A stretch of 13,845 nt of DNA from positions 1 through 13,845 of the forward strand of contig JAEXAZ010000109.1 in assembly GCA_023394255.1 (NCBI GenBank), read 5' to 3'. Numbering within the stretch: the first letter of the stretch is position 1; every line of letters begins with the position of its first letter. The notes under the pieces were generated by a model, which was not told the DNA's origin, searched no databases, and saw only the letters and a program-made list of their open reading frames with translations. Source of the DNA: Bacillota bacterium. GTDB lineage: Bacteria; Bacillota; Clostridia; Oscillospirales; Ruminococcaceae. Below are positions 6,248-11,898 of this stretch, piece by piece. Both the position numbers and the translations under genes were made by a program.

Positions 6248-6275
6248 AAGAAGCAGGCCATATTGCCTGCTTCTT
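6248..6275 (-). terminator. Terminator-like hairpin in the parA leader
   Basis: AAGAAGCAGGC (6248-6258) and GCCTGCTTCTT (6265-6275) are perfect 11-bp arms around a 6-nt loop. On the minus strand TTTTTATATTATTT follows, as in an intrinsic terminator. It lies between parA and the divergent integrase, 35 nt before the parA start. It could attenuate a leftward transcript starting near the integrase gene. No clear parA promoter was identified. Confidence 0.55.
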
Positions 6276-6281
6276 GGTCTC

Positions 6282-6309
6282 TTGAAATAACCGCAATCTA
6301 TGTTATCAT
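6282..6309 (+). promoter_or_regulatory. Probable SigA-type promoter of the integrase gene
   Basis: TTGAAA (6282-6287), 16 nt, then TATCAT (6304-6309), each one or two bases from consensus. It lies 33 nt before the integrase ATG, whose ribosome site is GGGGTG at 6332-6337. The site overlaps the region where leftward parA transcripts probably start, so the divergent units may share regulation. Confidence 0.5.
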
Positions 6310-6342
6310 TTTAATTAACGAAAATTTTTATGGGGTGAAAAG

Positions 6343-7575
6343 ATGAACAGCTTGGTTATGACAGTAGAGGAATGCGCTCAACAGTTAAAAGTATCTTCAG
6401 CAGAAATTATAAACCTTATAAATGGAGGCAACATTAAGGCTAAAACGATTGGCAATGAATATAGAATTTTAACACATAGCTTTTTAAATTATCTAGAAAT
6501 TATGCCATCATTCAATTATCCCAATCAATTTGTTTTTTCTTATTCAAGCAATAAAACAATGAACACGGTTATGGATGAAGTTATAGAAATCAAAAGGTGC
6601 AGTGTTACTAACAACACTTTTGAATGGCTCTGTGGTGTTGGCAATCATATAAGAAAATTTTTGGGAGAAAAATTAATTGGGGAAGTTACTTCAAATGATC
6701 TCCAAGAATTCTATATGCATTTAAACAGTAATAATTGCGATCGATTTTTAAGCAAGCGTATGATTATGGCTATTAAAGATCTCATGAATTTCATTTTTAA
6801 ATATTCGCAAGAACGTAAATACATTTTTGAAAATCCCATGATATCAACAATTAGATTACCAAAATGTAGCATCCCAAATCCTCATAAAAGATTTATGGAT
6901 TATGATCAAATAAATACGCTATTGAATATGATAAAAGAAAACCCAACATACTTCACAGTAACAAAGCTGCTTGTGATGAGCGGTTTGCGTATTGGAGAAG
7001 CATTGGGGTTGTTTTGGGAAGATGTCGATTTCGACAATAATTACATTCATATAAACCATGCTCTTGTAAGGGACTATAAATATGAAAACGATAAAAAGAT
7101 AGAATTTTATAGGATTGGTAATACTAAAACTCCTGAAAGTGTTCGTGATATTCCAGTACTACCTGAAGTTATACAGCTTCTTCGTGCGTGGAAGCAGTAC
7201 ATTAAGAGTAACATAACCTTACAAAACAAAATAACGCTTAATCATACATCTCACTTAGTTTTCCCAAATAAAAATGGAAAACTTCAAAACATTCACACAT
7301 TTCGTACAAACTATCGCGTGTATATTAAAAATAGACGCGGAGACTATCTTGATGTATCATTTCATCGTTTAAGGCATTCTTATGGCTCTTTTTTACTGGA
7401 GCAAGGAGAAGAGCTTATTACTGTTAGTCGTTTGCTAGGACATAAAACAATTCGCGTTACCGCAGATATTTACTGTACTGTTACAAATAGATTAAAATTG
7501 CAAGCAGCTGATAAAACAATAAATATATGGAATAAACTTAATAGTTCCGAGAATGAGCAAAAATCACCTGCTTGA
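6343..7575 (+). CDS. int: Tyrosine integrase with N-terminal excisionase-like HTH
   Basis: A 410-aa site-specific recombinase. The ATG at 6343 has GGGGTG 5 nt before it. Residues about 6-52 (MTVEECAQQLKVSSAEIINL, then GNEYRI) look like the HTH_17/excisionase-family DNA-binding domain, fused ahead of a core-binding domain (about 85-170) and the catalytic domain. The catalytic set is complete: R216 in SGLRIGEAL, K262 in NTKTPESVRD, H341 and R344 in HRLRH, H367 in LLGHKTI and Y377 in DIYC. It should insert and excise the element at the tRNA-Val 3' end. The last codons run into the attachment site and the TGA stop lies in the tRNA anticodon loop. The gene is distinctly AT-rich next to parA and the flank. 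No separate xis gene is visible in the window. Confidence 0.95.
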   Translation: MNSLVMTVEECAQQLKVSSAEIINLINGGNIKAKTIGNEYRILTHSFLNYLEIMPSFNYPNQFVFSYSSNKTMNTVMDEVIEIKRCSVTNNTFEWLCGVGNHIRKFLGEKLIGEVTSNDLQEFYMHLNSNNCDRFLSKRMIMAIKDLMNFIFKYSQERKYIFENPMISTIRLPKCSIPNPHKRFMDYDQINTLLNMIKENPTYFTVTKLLVMSGLRIGEALGLFWEDVDFDNNYIHINHALVRDYKYENDKKIEFYRIGNTKTPESVRDIPVLPEVIQLLRAWKQYIKSNITLQNKITLNHTSHLVFPNKNGKLQNIHTFRTNYRVYIKNRRGDYLDVSFHRLRHSYGSFLLEQGEELITVSRLLGHKTIRVTADIYCTVTNRLKLQAADKTINIWNKLNSSENEQKSPA

Positions 7576-7616
7576 CGTGCAGGGGGTCAGCGGTTCGAAC
7601 CCGTTACCGTCCACCA
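7567..7616 (+). tRNA. 3' half of tRNA-Val(GAC), attachment site at the element end
   Basis: Anticodon stem CCTGC/GCAGG (7567-7571, 7579-7583) with loop TTGACGT, anticodon GAC at 7574-7576. A 5-nt variable loop follows, then T-arm AGCGG-TTCGAAC-CCGTT (7589-7605), acceptor strand ACCGTCC, discriminator A and encoded CCA (7614-7616). No D-arm or 5' acceptor strand lies upstream, where the integrase gene is found. This is therefore the displaced 3' copy left by integration, a non-functional fragment. The core shared between the two ends can be no longer on this side than about 50 bp; its exact limits need the other end. Confidence 0.9.
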
Positions 7617-7620
7617 GGGG

Positions 7621-7658
7621 TGCTGTTCCGGCAATAGCTGGGGCGGCATTATTTTTTT
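7621..7658 (+). terminator. Original terminator of the target tRNA gene
   Basis: TGCTGTTCC (7621-7629) pairs with GGGGCGGCA (7640-7648), a 9-bp stem with G-T pairs, followed by TTATTTTTTT. It starts 4 nt after the CCA, as expected for a tRNA transcription unit now cut from its promoter by the element. Confidence 0.75.
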
Positions 7659-7662
7659 GCAT

Positions 7663-7710
7663 AAAAAGCGAGGGCTTAAAGACGGGCGGTCAAACATATC
7701 TTTAAGCCCT
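7663..7710 (-). terminator. Terminator-like hairpin downstream of the flavoprotein gene
   Basis: AGGGCTTAAAGA (7671-7682) and TCTTTAAGCCCT (7699-7710) are perfect 12-bp arms around a 16-nt loop. On the minus strand CGCTTTTTATG follows. It lies about 80 nt after the stop of the 7790-8419 gene and converges with the tRNA terminator. Confidence 0.6.
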
Positions 7711-7789
7711 CCTGAAACCGTATGATACCGGCATATCGTTCTTCAGCCTTTATCGGGATCCCCGTCAATGCCAGTTTTTGCTTTTGGCC

Positions 7790-8419
7790 TTATGATCTGA
7801 TAAAATTGGTTCTGTGACTGCTTTCATTTTGAGGTATGCCCACGCCCTGCTCCCTGCCGGCGGAAATACATTTTAGCAGCCAGGCCATGTTTCTTCCGAG
7901 ATTCCTCATCGATTGCAGCCCCTCTTCATCCTGCTTCACTTCATCCGGCGTGTTGCCATGCACCATATTCCAGTAACTGGAAGAGACAACGGGCATTTCG
8001 GAAATCGTAAAATATTTGTTCAGGACATCAAGGGAAGCGGTTGTTCCTGCACGTCTCGCTGAAGCAACTGCCGCCCCGGGCTTGTGAGAAAATACGTCTT
8101 TTGCCGCATAAAACACCCTGTCAAGAACCGAAAGGATACGCCCGCTTGGATGGGCATAATAAACAGGCGTGCCAAATATAAATCCGTCGGCCTTTTCGGC
8201 TTTTTCAATGAGTTCATTAATGAAATCGTCATTGAAAATACAGGCATGATCCAGCCCGTCACATTTTCTGCATGCGGTACAATCCCTGATTGGCTTGCTG
8301 CCCAGCTGAAAGATTTCTACTTCAATTTTTTGCTCCTCCAGTACGGCCGCGATTTCGGAGAGCGCGGTGTATGTACAGCCCTTTTCGTGACAGCTTCCGT
8401 TGATCATTAATACTTTCAT
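7790..8419 (-). CDS. NADPH-dependent FMN reductase / iron-sulfur flavoprotein-like protein
   Basis: A 209-aa flavodoxin-fold protein. The ATG at 8419 has GGAGG 8 nt before it. The N-terminal MKVLMINGSCHEKGCTYTAL is the FMN phosphate-binding loop of the NADPH-dependent FMN reductase family. FGTPVYYAHPSGRILSVLDR near residue 82 is the second flavin loop. Cysteines 47, 50, 53 and 60 form CX2CX2CX6C, the compact pattern of Isf-type iron-sulfur flavoproteins, so a 4Fe-4S cluster next to FMN is plausible (inference). The likely role is cytoplasmic electron transfer or reduction of oxygen species or quinones; the substrate cannot be told. It is a single-gene unit with its own promoter (8445-8473) and is the first gene outside the mobile element. 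Confidence 0.88.
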   Translation of the reverse strand: MKVLMINGSCHEKGCTYTALSEIAAVLEEQKIEVEIFQLGSKPIRDCTACRKCDGLDHACIFNDDFINELIEKAEKADGFIFGTPVYYAHPSGRILSVLDRVFYAAKDVFSHKPGAAVASARRAGTTASLDVLNKYFTISEMPVVSSSYWNMVHGNTPDEVKQDEEGLQSMRNLGRNMAWLLKCISAGREQGVGIPQNESSHRTNFIRS

Positions 8420-8444
8420 TCCAGATACCTCCGTTTCTTCTTCT

Positions 8445-8473
8445 ATATTACCTCACTCATCAACGATTAGCAA
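8445..8473 (-). promoter_or_regulatory. Probable promoter of the flavoprotein gene
   Basis: On the minus strand TTGCTA (8473-8468), 17 nt, TAATAT (8450-8445). Each hexamer matches consensus at four positions and the spacing is ideal. The start codon lies 25 nt beyond the -10. Confidence 0.45.
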
Positions 8474-8483
8474 CTCTATAAAG

Positions 8484-8520
8484 CAAAAGAGGACGCCTAT
8501 AAGCGTCCTCAAATTTTTTA
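8484..8520 (-). terminator. Terminator after the sensor kinase gene
   Basis: GAGGACGC (8489-8496) and GCGTCCTC (8503-8510) form a perfect 8-bp stem with a 6-nt loop. T-rich tracts on both strands (TTTT leftward; the run at 8514-8519 rightward) would let it work in both directions. It begins directly after the kinase stop codon. Confidence 0.85.
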
Positions 8521-9915
8521 TTAATGCAATTTAGGGAGGCGGACTGTAAAGACTGTTCCTTTCCCAAGCTCGCTGCGGACGCTGATTTCCCCTTTATGCG
8601 ATTCCACTATCGCCTTGGAAATCGTTAGCCCCAGCCCGGACCCTCCGGTCAGTCTGCTCCGTGACTGGTCCGACCTGTAAAACCGTTCAAAGATATAAGG
8701 AAGGTCCTCGGGAGATATTCCCTCCCCGCTGTCCTGTATGGCAATTTCAGCCGTGTGCTCTGTTTCCGCCACCCGCACTTCGACAGACCCTCCCGGGGCC
8801 GTGTATTTCAACGCGTTGGATATGAGGTTCACAAGCACCTGGCTGATTTTGTCCCTGTCGGCCAGAATAATTCCCGCATTGCCGGAGAAACGCAGCTCAA
8901 CCCCTTTTTTATAAAATTCCGTCTCAAAATTCTTGATGATGTGTCCTGCCAGTTCAGTGATGTCGAATTCCGAAATGTCCAGCTTTCTGTTCTCCGCTTC
9001 GATCCGTTCGAGCCTTTCGAGGTCCCCCACCAGACGGTTAATCCGCAGAATCTCCTCGTGGCAGCTTTTCAGGCGCTCCCTGCTTGGCTGCCAGATCCCG
9101 TCAATCATTGCTTCAAGCGAGCTTTGCAGATTGGCAAGCGGTGTCCGGAGTTCATGCGCGACATCGGCAGACATCCTTTTCCTTAAGCCCTCCTGGTTTT
9201 GCAGGGAATCCGCCAGATTATTGATGGTATTTGTGAGTTTCATCATTTCCAGCGTGCTGTAATTTTCGGCCAGCCTCTGTTTTAAGTTTCCTTTTGCAAT
9301 TTCACCTGCGGCTTTTATGGATTTTGAAATCGGATCGCTGACCCGCTTCGCCATAAACGTGCCGAGCAGAACAGCCATGAGCAGAGAAAGAAACCCAACG
9401 GCAATCAAAACCTCGTTGACGGTATTCAAAAAGGCGATATCATTGTCGTTATAATAATAAGGGCCGTAATATCCGATCTCTACAGTTCCAATATTCTGAT
9501 CGCCCACGGTCATCGGGTAACTCGCCTGTTCATATCCGCCTTTAAAGTTCGGGTCATGGCGCTGCATGTTGTTTGCCATATTGGTAAGCATCTGTACACA
9601 TAGGCCGTTGTTATGAATGGTAGCGTCCCATACGGTACCTTCATTTTTATCCTTTATTTTAAGGATAATACCCTGTTCCAAAGCATTTACACCGATATTC
9701 TCGATGGTATTGATATTCCAGAGACGTCCGGCAGCACTGTATTGATGCTCCACAAGGCTGACAAATTCCTTGTTTTTTTGTTCCTGCTGTTTGATAATAT
9801 AAGTTTTAAACTGATTTTGCAGCAGGACATTGATGCAGAAGCTGATCAGGGCAACAAGCAGGAGCGACATTGCGGCATAGGAAAAAGAGAGTTTCGATTT
9901 TAAACTGTATTTCAT
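8521..9915 (-). CDS. Membrane sensor histidine kinase
   Basis: A 464-aa two-component kinase. The ATG at 9915 is 2 nt from the stop of the regulator gene, whose last codons carry its GGAGG site. It has a first membrane segment at about residues 12-32, an extracytoplasmic sensor of roughly 130 residues, a second membrane segment at about 165-190, and a HAMP linker. The HisKA domain has phospho-acceptor H254 in SADVAHELRTPL. The ATPase domain has N-box NLISNALKYT, G1 DSGEGIS, F-box FERFYR and G2 GGSGLGLTISKA. All catalytic boxes are intact. It should autophosphorylate on H254 and pass phosphate to the partner encoded just upstream. The signal is not evident; the neighbouring copper and redox genes suggest metal or envelope stress (inference). 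Confidence 0.95.
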   Translation of the reverse strand: MKYSLKSKLSFSYAAMSLLLVALISFCINVLLQNQFKTYIIKQQEQKNKEFVSLVEHQYSAAGRLWNINTIENIGVNALEQGIILKIKDKNEGTVWDATIHNNGLCVQMLTNMANNMQRHDPNFKGGYEQASYPMTVGDQNIGTVEIGYYGPYYYNDNDIAFLNTVNEVLIAVGFLSLLMAVLLGTFMAKRVSDPISKSIKAAGEIAKGNLKQRLAENYSTLEMMKLTNTINNLADSLQNQEGLRKRMSADVAHELRTPLANLQSSLEAMIDGIWQPSRERLKSCHEEILRINRLVGDLERLERIEAENRKLDISEFDITELAGHIIKNFETEFYKKGVELRFSGNAGIILADRDKISQVLVNLISNALKYTAPGGSVEVRVAETEHTAEIAIQDSGEGISPEDLPYIFERFYRSDQSRSRLTGGSGLGLTISKAIVESHKGEISVRSELGKGTVFTVRLPKLH

Positions 9916-9917
9916 TT

Positions 9918-10610
9918 TCAGCCGCCTCCAAACCTGTAGCCAAACCCGTGGACAGTAAGAATATAGCGGGGATTTTTGCTTTCCGTTTCGATTTTTTGCC
10001 GGATATTTTTGATATGAGTATCAATGACCCTGTCAAATCCGTCGAAGTCATCCCCGATCACAATCGCAATCAGTTCGTCACGCGTGAACACTTTATCCGG
10101 ATATGAGGCAAGCGTGCTGATGATTTTATATTCGTTCGGAGTAAGGCTGACAGAGTTTCCGTCTTTCTTTACGCCGTGGCTGTCCAGATCAATCACCAGC
10201 TCCCCATTTTGAAAGGAAAGGAGATGGGGAGTATGATTTTCCACCCTGCGCAAAACAGCTTCCACCCTTGCCACAAGCTGCCTGGGGCTGAACGGCTTGG
10301 CAACATAATCGTCAGCGCCGCTGCGAAGCCCTCGCAGAACGTTTTCTTCCTCCACTTTTGCAGTCAGCATAATAATTGGTACTTTTGATTTTTGACGAAG
10401 CGTTCTGCAGATTTCCTCGCCTGAAATATCTGGCAGCATCCAGTCAAGAATGATCAGCGCGGGGTTTTCCCTTTCAAACTTTTCATAAGCCGTTCTGCCG
10501 TTTTCCGCGGTGAAGACGGTATAGCCGCTGTGTTCCAGATACGATTTTACAACATCCACAATTTTAGGCTCGTCATCCACTACAAGGATGCGGTTTGCCG
10601 TGTTGCCCAT
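9918..10610 (-). CDS. OmpR/PhoB-family response regulator
   Basis: A 230-aa regulator, first gene of the two-gene operon with the kinase. The receiver domain (about 6-120) has the acidic pair D12/D13, phospho-acceptor D56 in LIILDWMLP, T83 in MLTAK and K105 in YVAKPFSPRQL. The winged-helix DNA-binding domain (about 132-229) contains SLTPNEYKII, the RDELIAIV turn and the C-terminal GFGYRFGGG. The ATG at 10610 has only a weak ribosome site (GGGTGA), but the N-terminus NRILVVDDEP fits the family. Members of this family bind direct repeats with an 11-bp period; such a repeat lies before the DUF2318 gene (11456-11474), a likely target. A perfect extended -10 (10673-10681) lies about 60 nt upstream. 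Confidence 0.95.
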   Translation of the reverse strand: MGNTANRILVVDDEPKIVDVVKSYLEHSGYTVFTAENGRTAYEKFERENPALIILDWMLPDISGEEICRTLRQKSKVPIIMLTAKVEEENVLRGLRSGADDYVAKPFSPRQLVARVEAVLRRVENHTPHLLSFQNGELVIDLDSHGVKKDGNSVSLTPNEYKIISTLASYPDKVFTRDELIAIVIGDDFDGFDRVIDTHIKNIRQKIETESKNPRYILTVHGFGYRFGGG

Positions 10611-10672
10611 AATAGTTCACCCGTTCCAAATGGGGCAGCCTGAATTTTGTTTAACACCCCGAATATGAATAT

Positions 10673-10681
10673 ATTATACCA
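10673..10681 (-). promoter_or_regulatory. Extended -10 element upstream of the regulator-kinase operon
   Basis: The minus strand reads TGGTATAAT, a perfect TG-N-TATAAT extended -10, 62 nt before the regulator ATG. It is formed by the outer arm of repeat copy 1. No good -35 is visible. Because the arm is palindromic, the same element also occurs pointing right on the plus strand. Confidence 0.4.
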
Positions 10682-10764
10682 CAAACGCGAAGCATGTAGT
10701 GGTATAATTGCTTTGCGAGCGCATCGCCCCGGCCATAAACGTATCATAGCCACTTTGCGGCTAC
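10674..10764. repeat. Structured intergenic repeat, copy 1
   Basis: Copy 1 of a two-copy repeat. It opens with a hairpin with outer arms TTATACCAC (10674-10682) and GTGGTATAA (10699-10707), contains the shared block GCTTTGCGAGCGCATCGCCC, and closes with a second hairpin TAGCC/GGCTA (10747-10751, 10759-10763). It lies between the DUF2318 and regulator genes with no ORF of its own. It looks like a small dispersed (REP- or MITE-like) element, but I do not recognise a named family. Confidence 0.75.
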
Positions 10765-10875
10765 GATACCACAAATGCGAAGCATGTAGTGGTATCATTG
10801 GCCACCAGGGCGGGAGCGGGCTTTGCGGGCGCATCGCCCCGATGGCCGTAAACGCATCATAACCGTTTGCGGTTG
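10765..10875. repeat. Structured intergenic repeat, copy 2
   Basis: Copy 2, directly adjacent to copy 1 and in the same orientation. The first hairpin is GATACCAC/GTGGTATC (10765-10772, 10789-10796) with an inner ATGC-GAA-GCAT. About 20 extra bases follow, then GCTTTGCGGGCGCATCGCCC and a closing hairpin TAACC/GGTTG (10860-10864, 10871-10875). The first 30 bases match copy 1 at all but one position. It abuts the stop codon of the DUF2318 gene and could protect or end that transcript. Confidence 0.75.
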
Positions 10876-11412
10876 TTACACCCTTTTCCAGTTTCCAAAC
10901 AGCTCTTTATATTGATTCAAATAGCTTTCCGATATTTCAACGGTCGTTCCGTCATCCGTTTTGTCTTCTTCAAGGATCGGGACAGGATTGCATCCATTTT
11001 TTTCTTTTTCAATTTGATCTATTTTGAACCGGTTTCCGCAATTTTGGCATACAAGTTCATTCCCTTCCTGCTCGTAGTACCCGCGGCCGGAATCGTAGCA
11101 GACCTGGCAGGTGTTGAAGGCCGTCCGGACAGTCCCGTCAGACGCTTTCACAGCGATGAGTTCCATGCTCATTCCGCCCGCGTCATACGGGATAAAGCTT
11201 GCGGTATCGGTTATTTCTTCCTTCACGATTTGAATATTTCCGCCCTGCGGCGCCTGAACATCCTGTGCCCCCGCCTGTGTTCCGGTTCTTCCAACGAGCA
11301 GATAAAGGACTGCGGTCAATGCAACCAGTACGCCAAGTACGACTAAAATGATGATCCCAAGGTTCACAGATTTAGACTTTCCATAGACAGGCTGTTTTTT
11401 TGAATTTGCCAT
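10876..11412 (-). CDS. Membrane-anchored DUF2318-type cysteine protein
   Basis: A 178-aa protein. The ATG at 11412 has AAGGAG 8 nt before it; upstream ATGs in frame lack a site. A short basic cytoplasmic tail is followed by one membrane segment (about 17-41) and an external domain. That domain has C102 and C105 in NTCQVCYD, C122 and C125 in VCQNCGNRF, and C141 in GCNPVPI. This is the pattern of DUF2318 proteins, thought to bind metal or an Fe-S/haem-type centre and often found with metal-transport genes (family knowledge; no reaction established). It lies between the copper genes and the two-component system. A promoter with a regulator-type direct repeat precedes it, and the structured repeats directly follow its stop. 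A role in extracytoplasmic metal handling is inference. Confidence 0.85.
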   Translation of the reverse strand: MANSKKQPVYGKSKSVNLGIIILVVLGVLVALTAVLYLLVGRTGTQAGAQDVQAPQGGNIQIVKEEITDTASFIPYDAGGMSMELIAVKASDGTVRTAFNTCQVCYDSGRGYYEQEGNELVCQNCGNRFKIDQIEKEKNGCNPVPILEEDKTDDGTTVEISESYLNQYKELFGNWKRV

Positions 11413-11440
11413 GATCAGTACTCCTTCATTCGTTTTGCTC

Positions 11441-11474
11441 ATCATAGCAAGCCGCTATGAAGATTTTATGAAGA
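11441..11474 (-). promoter_or_regulatory. Promoter with OmpR-type direct repeat before the DUF2318 gene
   Basis: On the minus strand TGCTATGAT (11449-11441) is an extended -10 without a recognisable -35. In the -35 area TCTTCATA occurs twice (11474-11467 and 11463-11456), an 8-base direct repeat with a period of exactly 11 bp. A one-turn direct repeat overlapping a poor -35 is the usual layout of OmpR/PhoB-activated promoters. The regulator encoded at 9918-10610 is the obvious candidate (inference). Confidence 0.55.
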
Positions 11475-11551
11475 CAGCGGGCATTTCAGCAGAACTTCCC
11501 ATCGGGGAAGCCAATGCGTCGGCATGATCAGCAGCTTATGTTTATGCCGGC

Positions 11552-11591
11552 GCAAAAAGAAAGGAACCGCCGTGACAGCGGTTCCTTTCTT
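11552..11591 (-). terminator. Strong terminator of the copA-copZ unit
   Basis: AAGAAAGGAACCGC (11557-11570) and GCGGTTCCTTTCTT (11578-11591) form a perfect 14-bp stem with a 7-nt loop, followed on the minus strand by TTTTTGCG. It starts 2 nt after the copZ stop and separates the copper genes from the DUF2318 gene. Confidence 0.92.
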
Positions 11592-11593
11592 TT

Positions 11594-11803
11594 CTATGCG
11601 ACTACTTCGTAGCCCTGATCTTCTATTTCAGATTTGATTTTATCCAGCGAGCTCTTCGCGGGGTCATACTCCAGCGTTACCGACTTCTTTTTTAAGTCCA
11701 CAGCGACGCTTGCCACGCCGGGCAAAGAGCCTACCGCGTTCGTAATTGCTTTCACGCAATGCTCGCAGGACATCCCGTCTACCGTCAATACTGTTTTTTC
11801 CAT
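11594..11803 (-). CDS. copZ: Copper chaperone CopZ (heavy-metal-associated domain)
   Basis: A 69-aa single HMA domain. The ATG at 11803 has GGAGG 8 nt before it; an upstream TTG in frame overlaps that site and is rejected. The metal loop is GMSCEHC with C13 and C16, followed by AITNAVGSLPGVASVAVDL and a C-terminal IEDQGYEVVA, all standard for CopZ/Atx1-like proteins. It should carry Cu(I) in the cytoplasm to the ATPase encoded 95 nt upstream. The two genes are probably one transcript ending at the strong terminator right after copZ. No CopY or CsoR operator consensus could be recognised in the copA-copZ gap. Confidence 0.93.
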   Translation of the reverse strand: MEKTVLTVDGMSCEHCVKAITNAVGSLPGVASVAVDLKKKSVTLEYDPAKSSLDKIKSEIEDQGYEVVA

Positions 11804-11898
11804 GTTCAAAACCTCCAATTAGTTTGTTTTTCCGTTTAGTTCGAATTGTTTCAAATTAAATGGCTTTAATAGTTTACCCACTTCCGCTTTTTACCGCC

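Larger units (their letters stand above)
1..7616. mobile_element. Right-hand end of an integrative (probably conjugative) element in tRNA-Val
   Basis: Seen: a tyrosine integrase points outward at a 3' tRNA fragment, and behind it lie parA, parB, small accessory genes and the start of a giant helicase/N6-methylase. Known: this set is typical of large clostridial conjugative elements, and integrases of this class commonly use tRNA 3' ends as attB. Inferred: the element runs from an intact tRNA-Val(GAC) gene somewhere left of the window to the displaced tRNA 3' half ending at 7616. No relaxase, coupling protein or type IV secretion gene is visible here, so conjugation is not shown. Base composition is mosaic: the integrase and the membrane-protein group (about 2340-3620) are AT-rich, while par and helicase genes are GC-rich. 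Confidence 0.8.

Noticed and set aside
7567..7616. A complete functional tRNA gene at the boundary
   Set aside because: The D-arm and 5' acceptor strand are absent; upstream sequence is integrase coding, so only the 3' half is present.
10674..10875. CRISPR array or riboswitch in the repeat region
   Set aside because: Only two long, structured, directly abutting copies exist, with no regular short repeats and spacers and no recognised aptamer core.
11804..11898. Copper-responsive operator between copA and copZ
   Set aside because: Neither a CopY-type TACANNTGTA box nor a CsoR-type GC palindrome is visible; the gap is just AT-rich.
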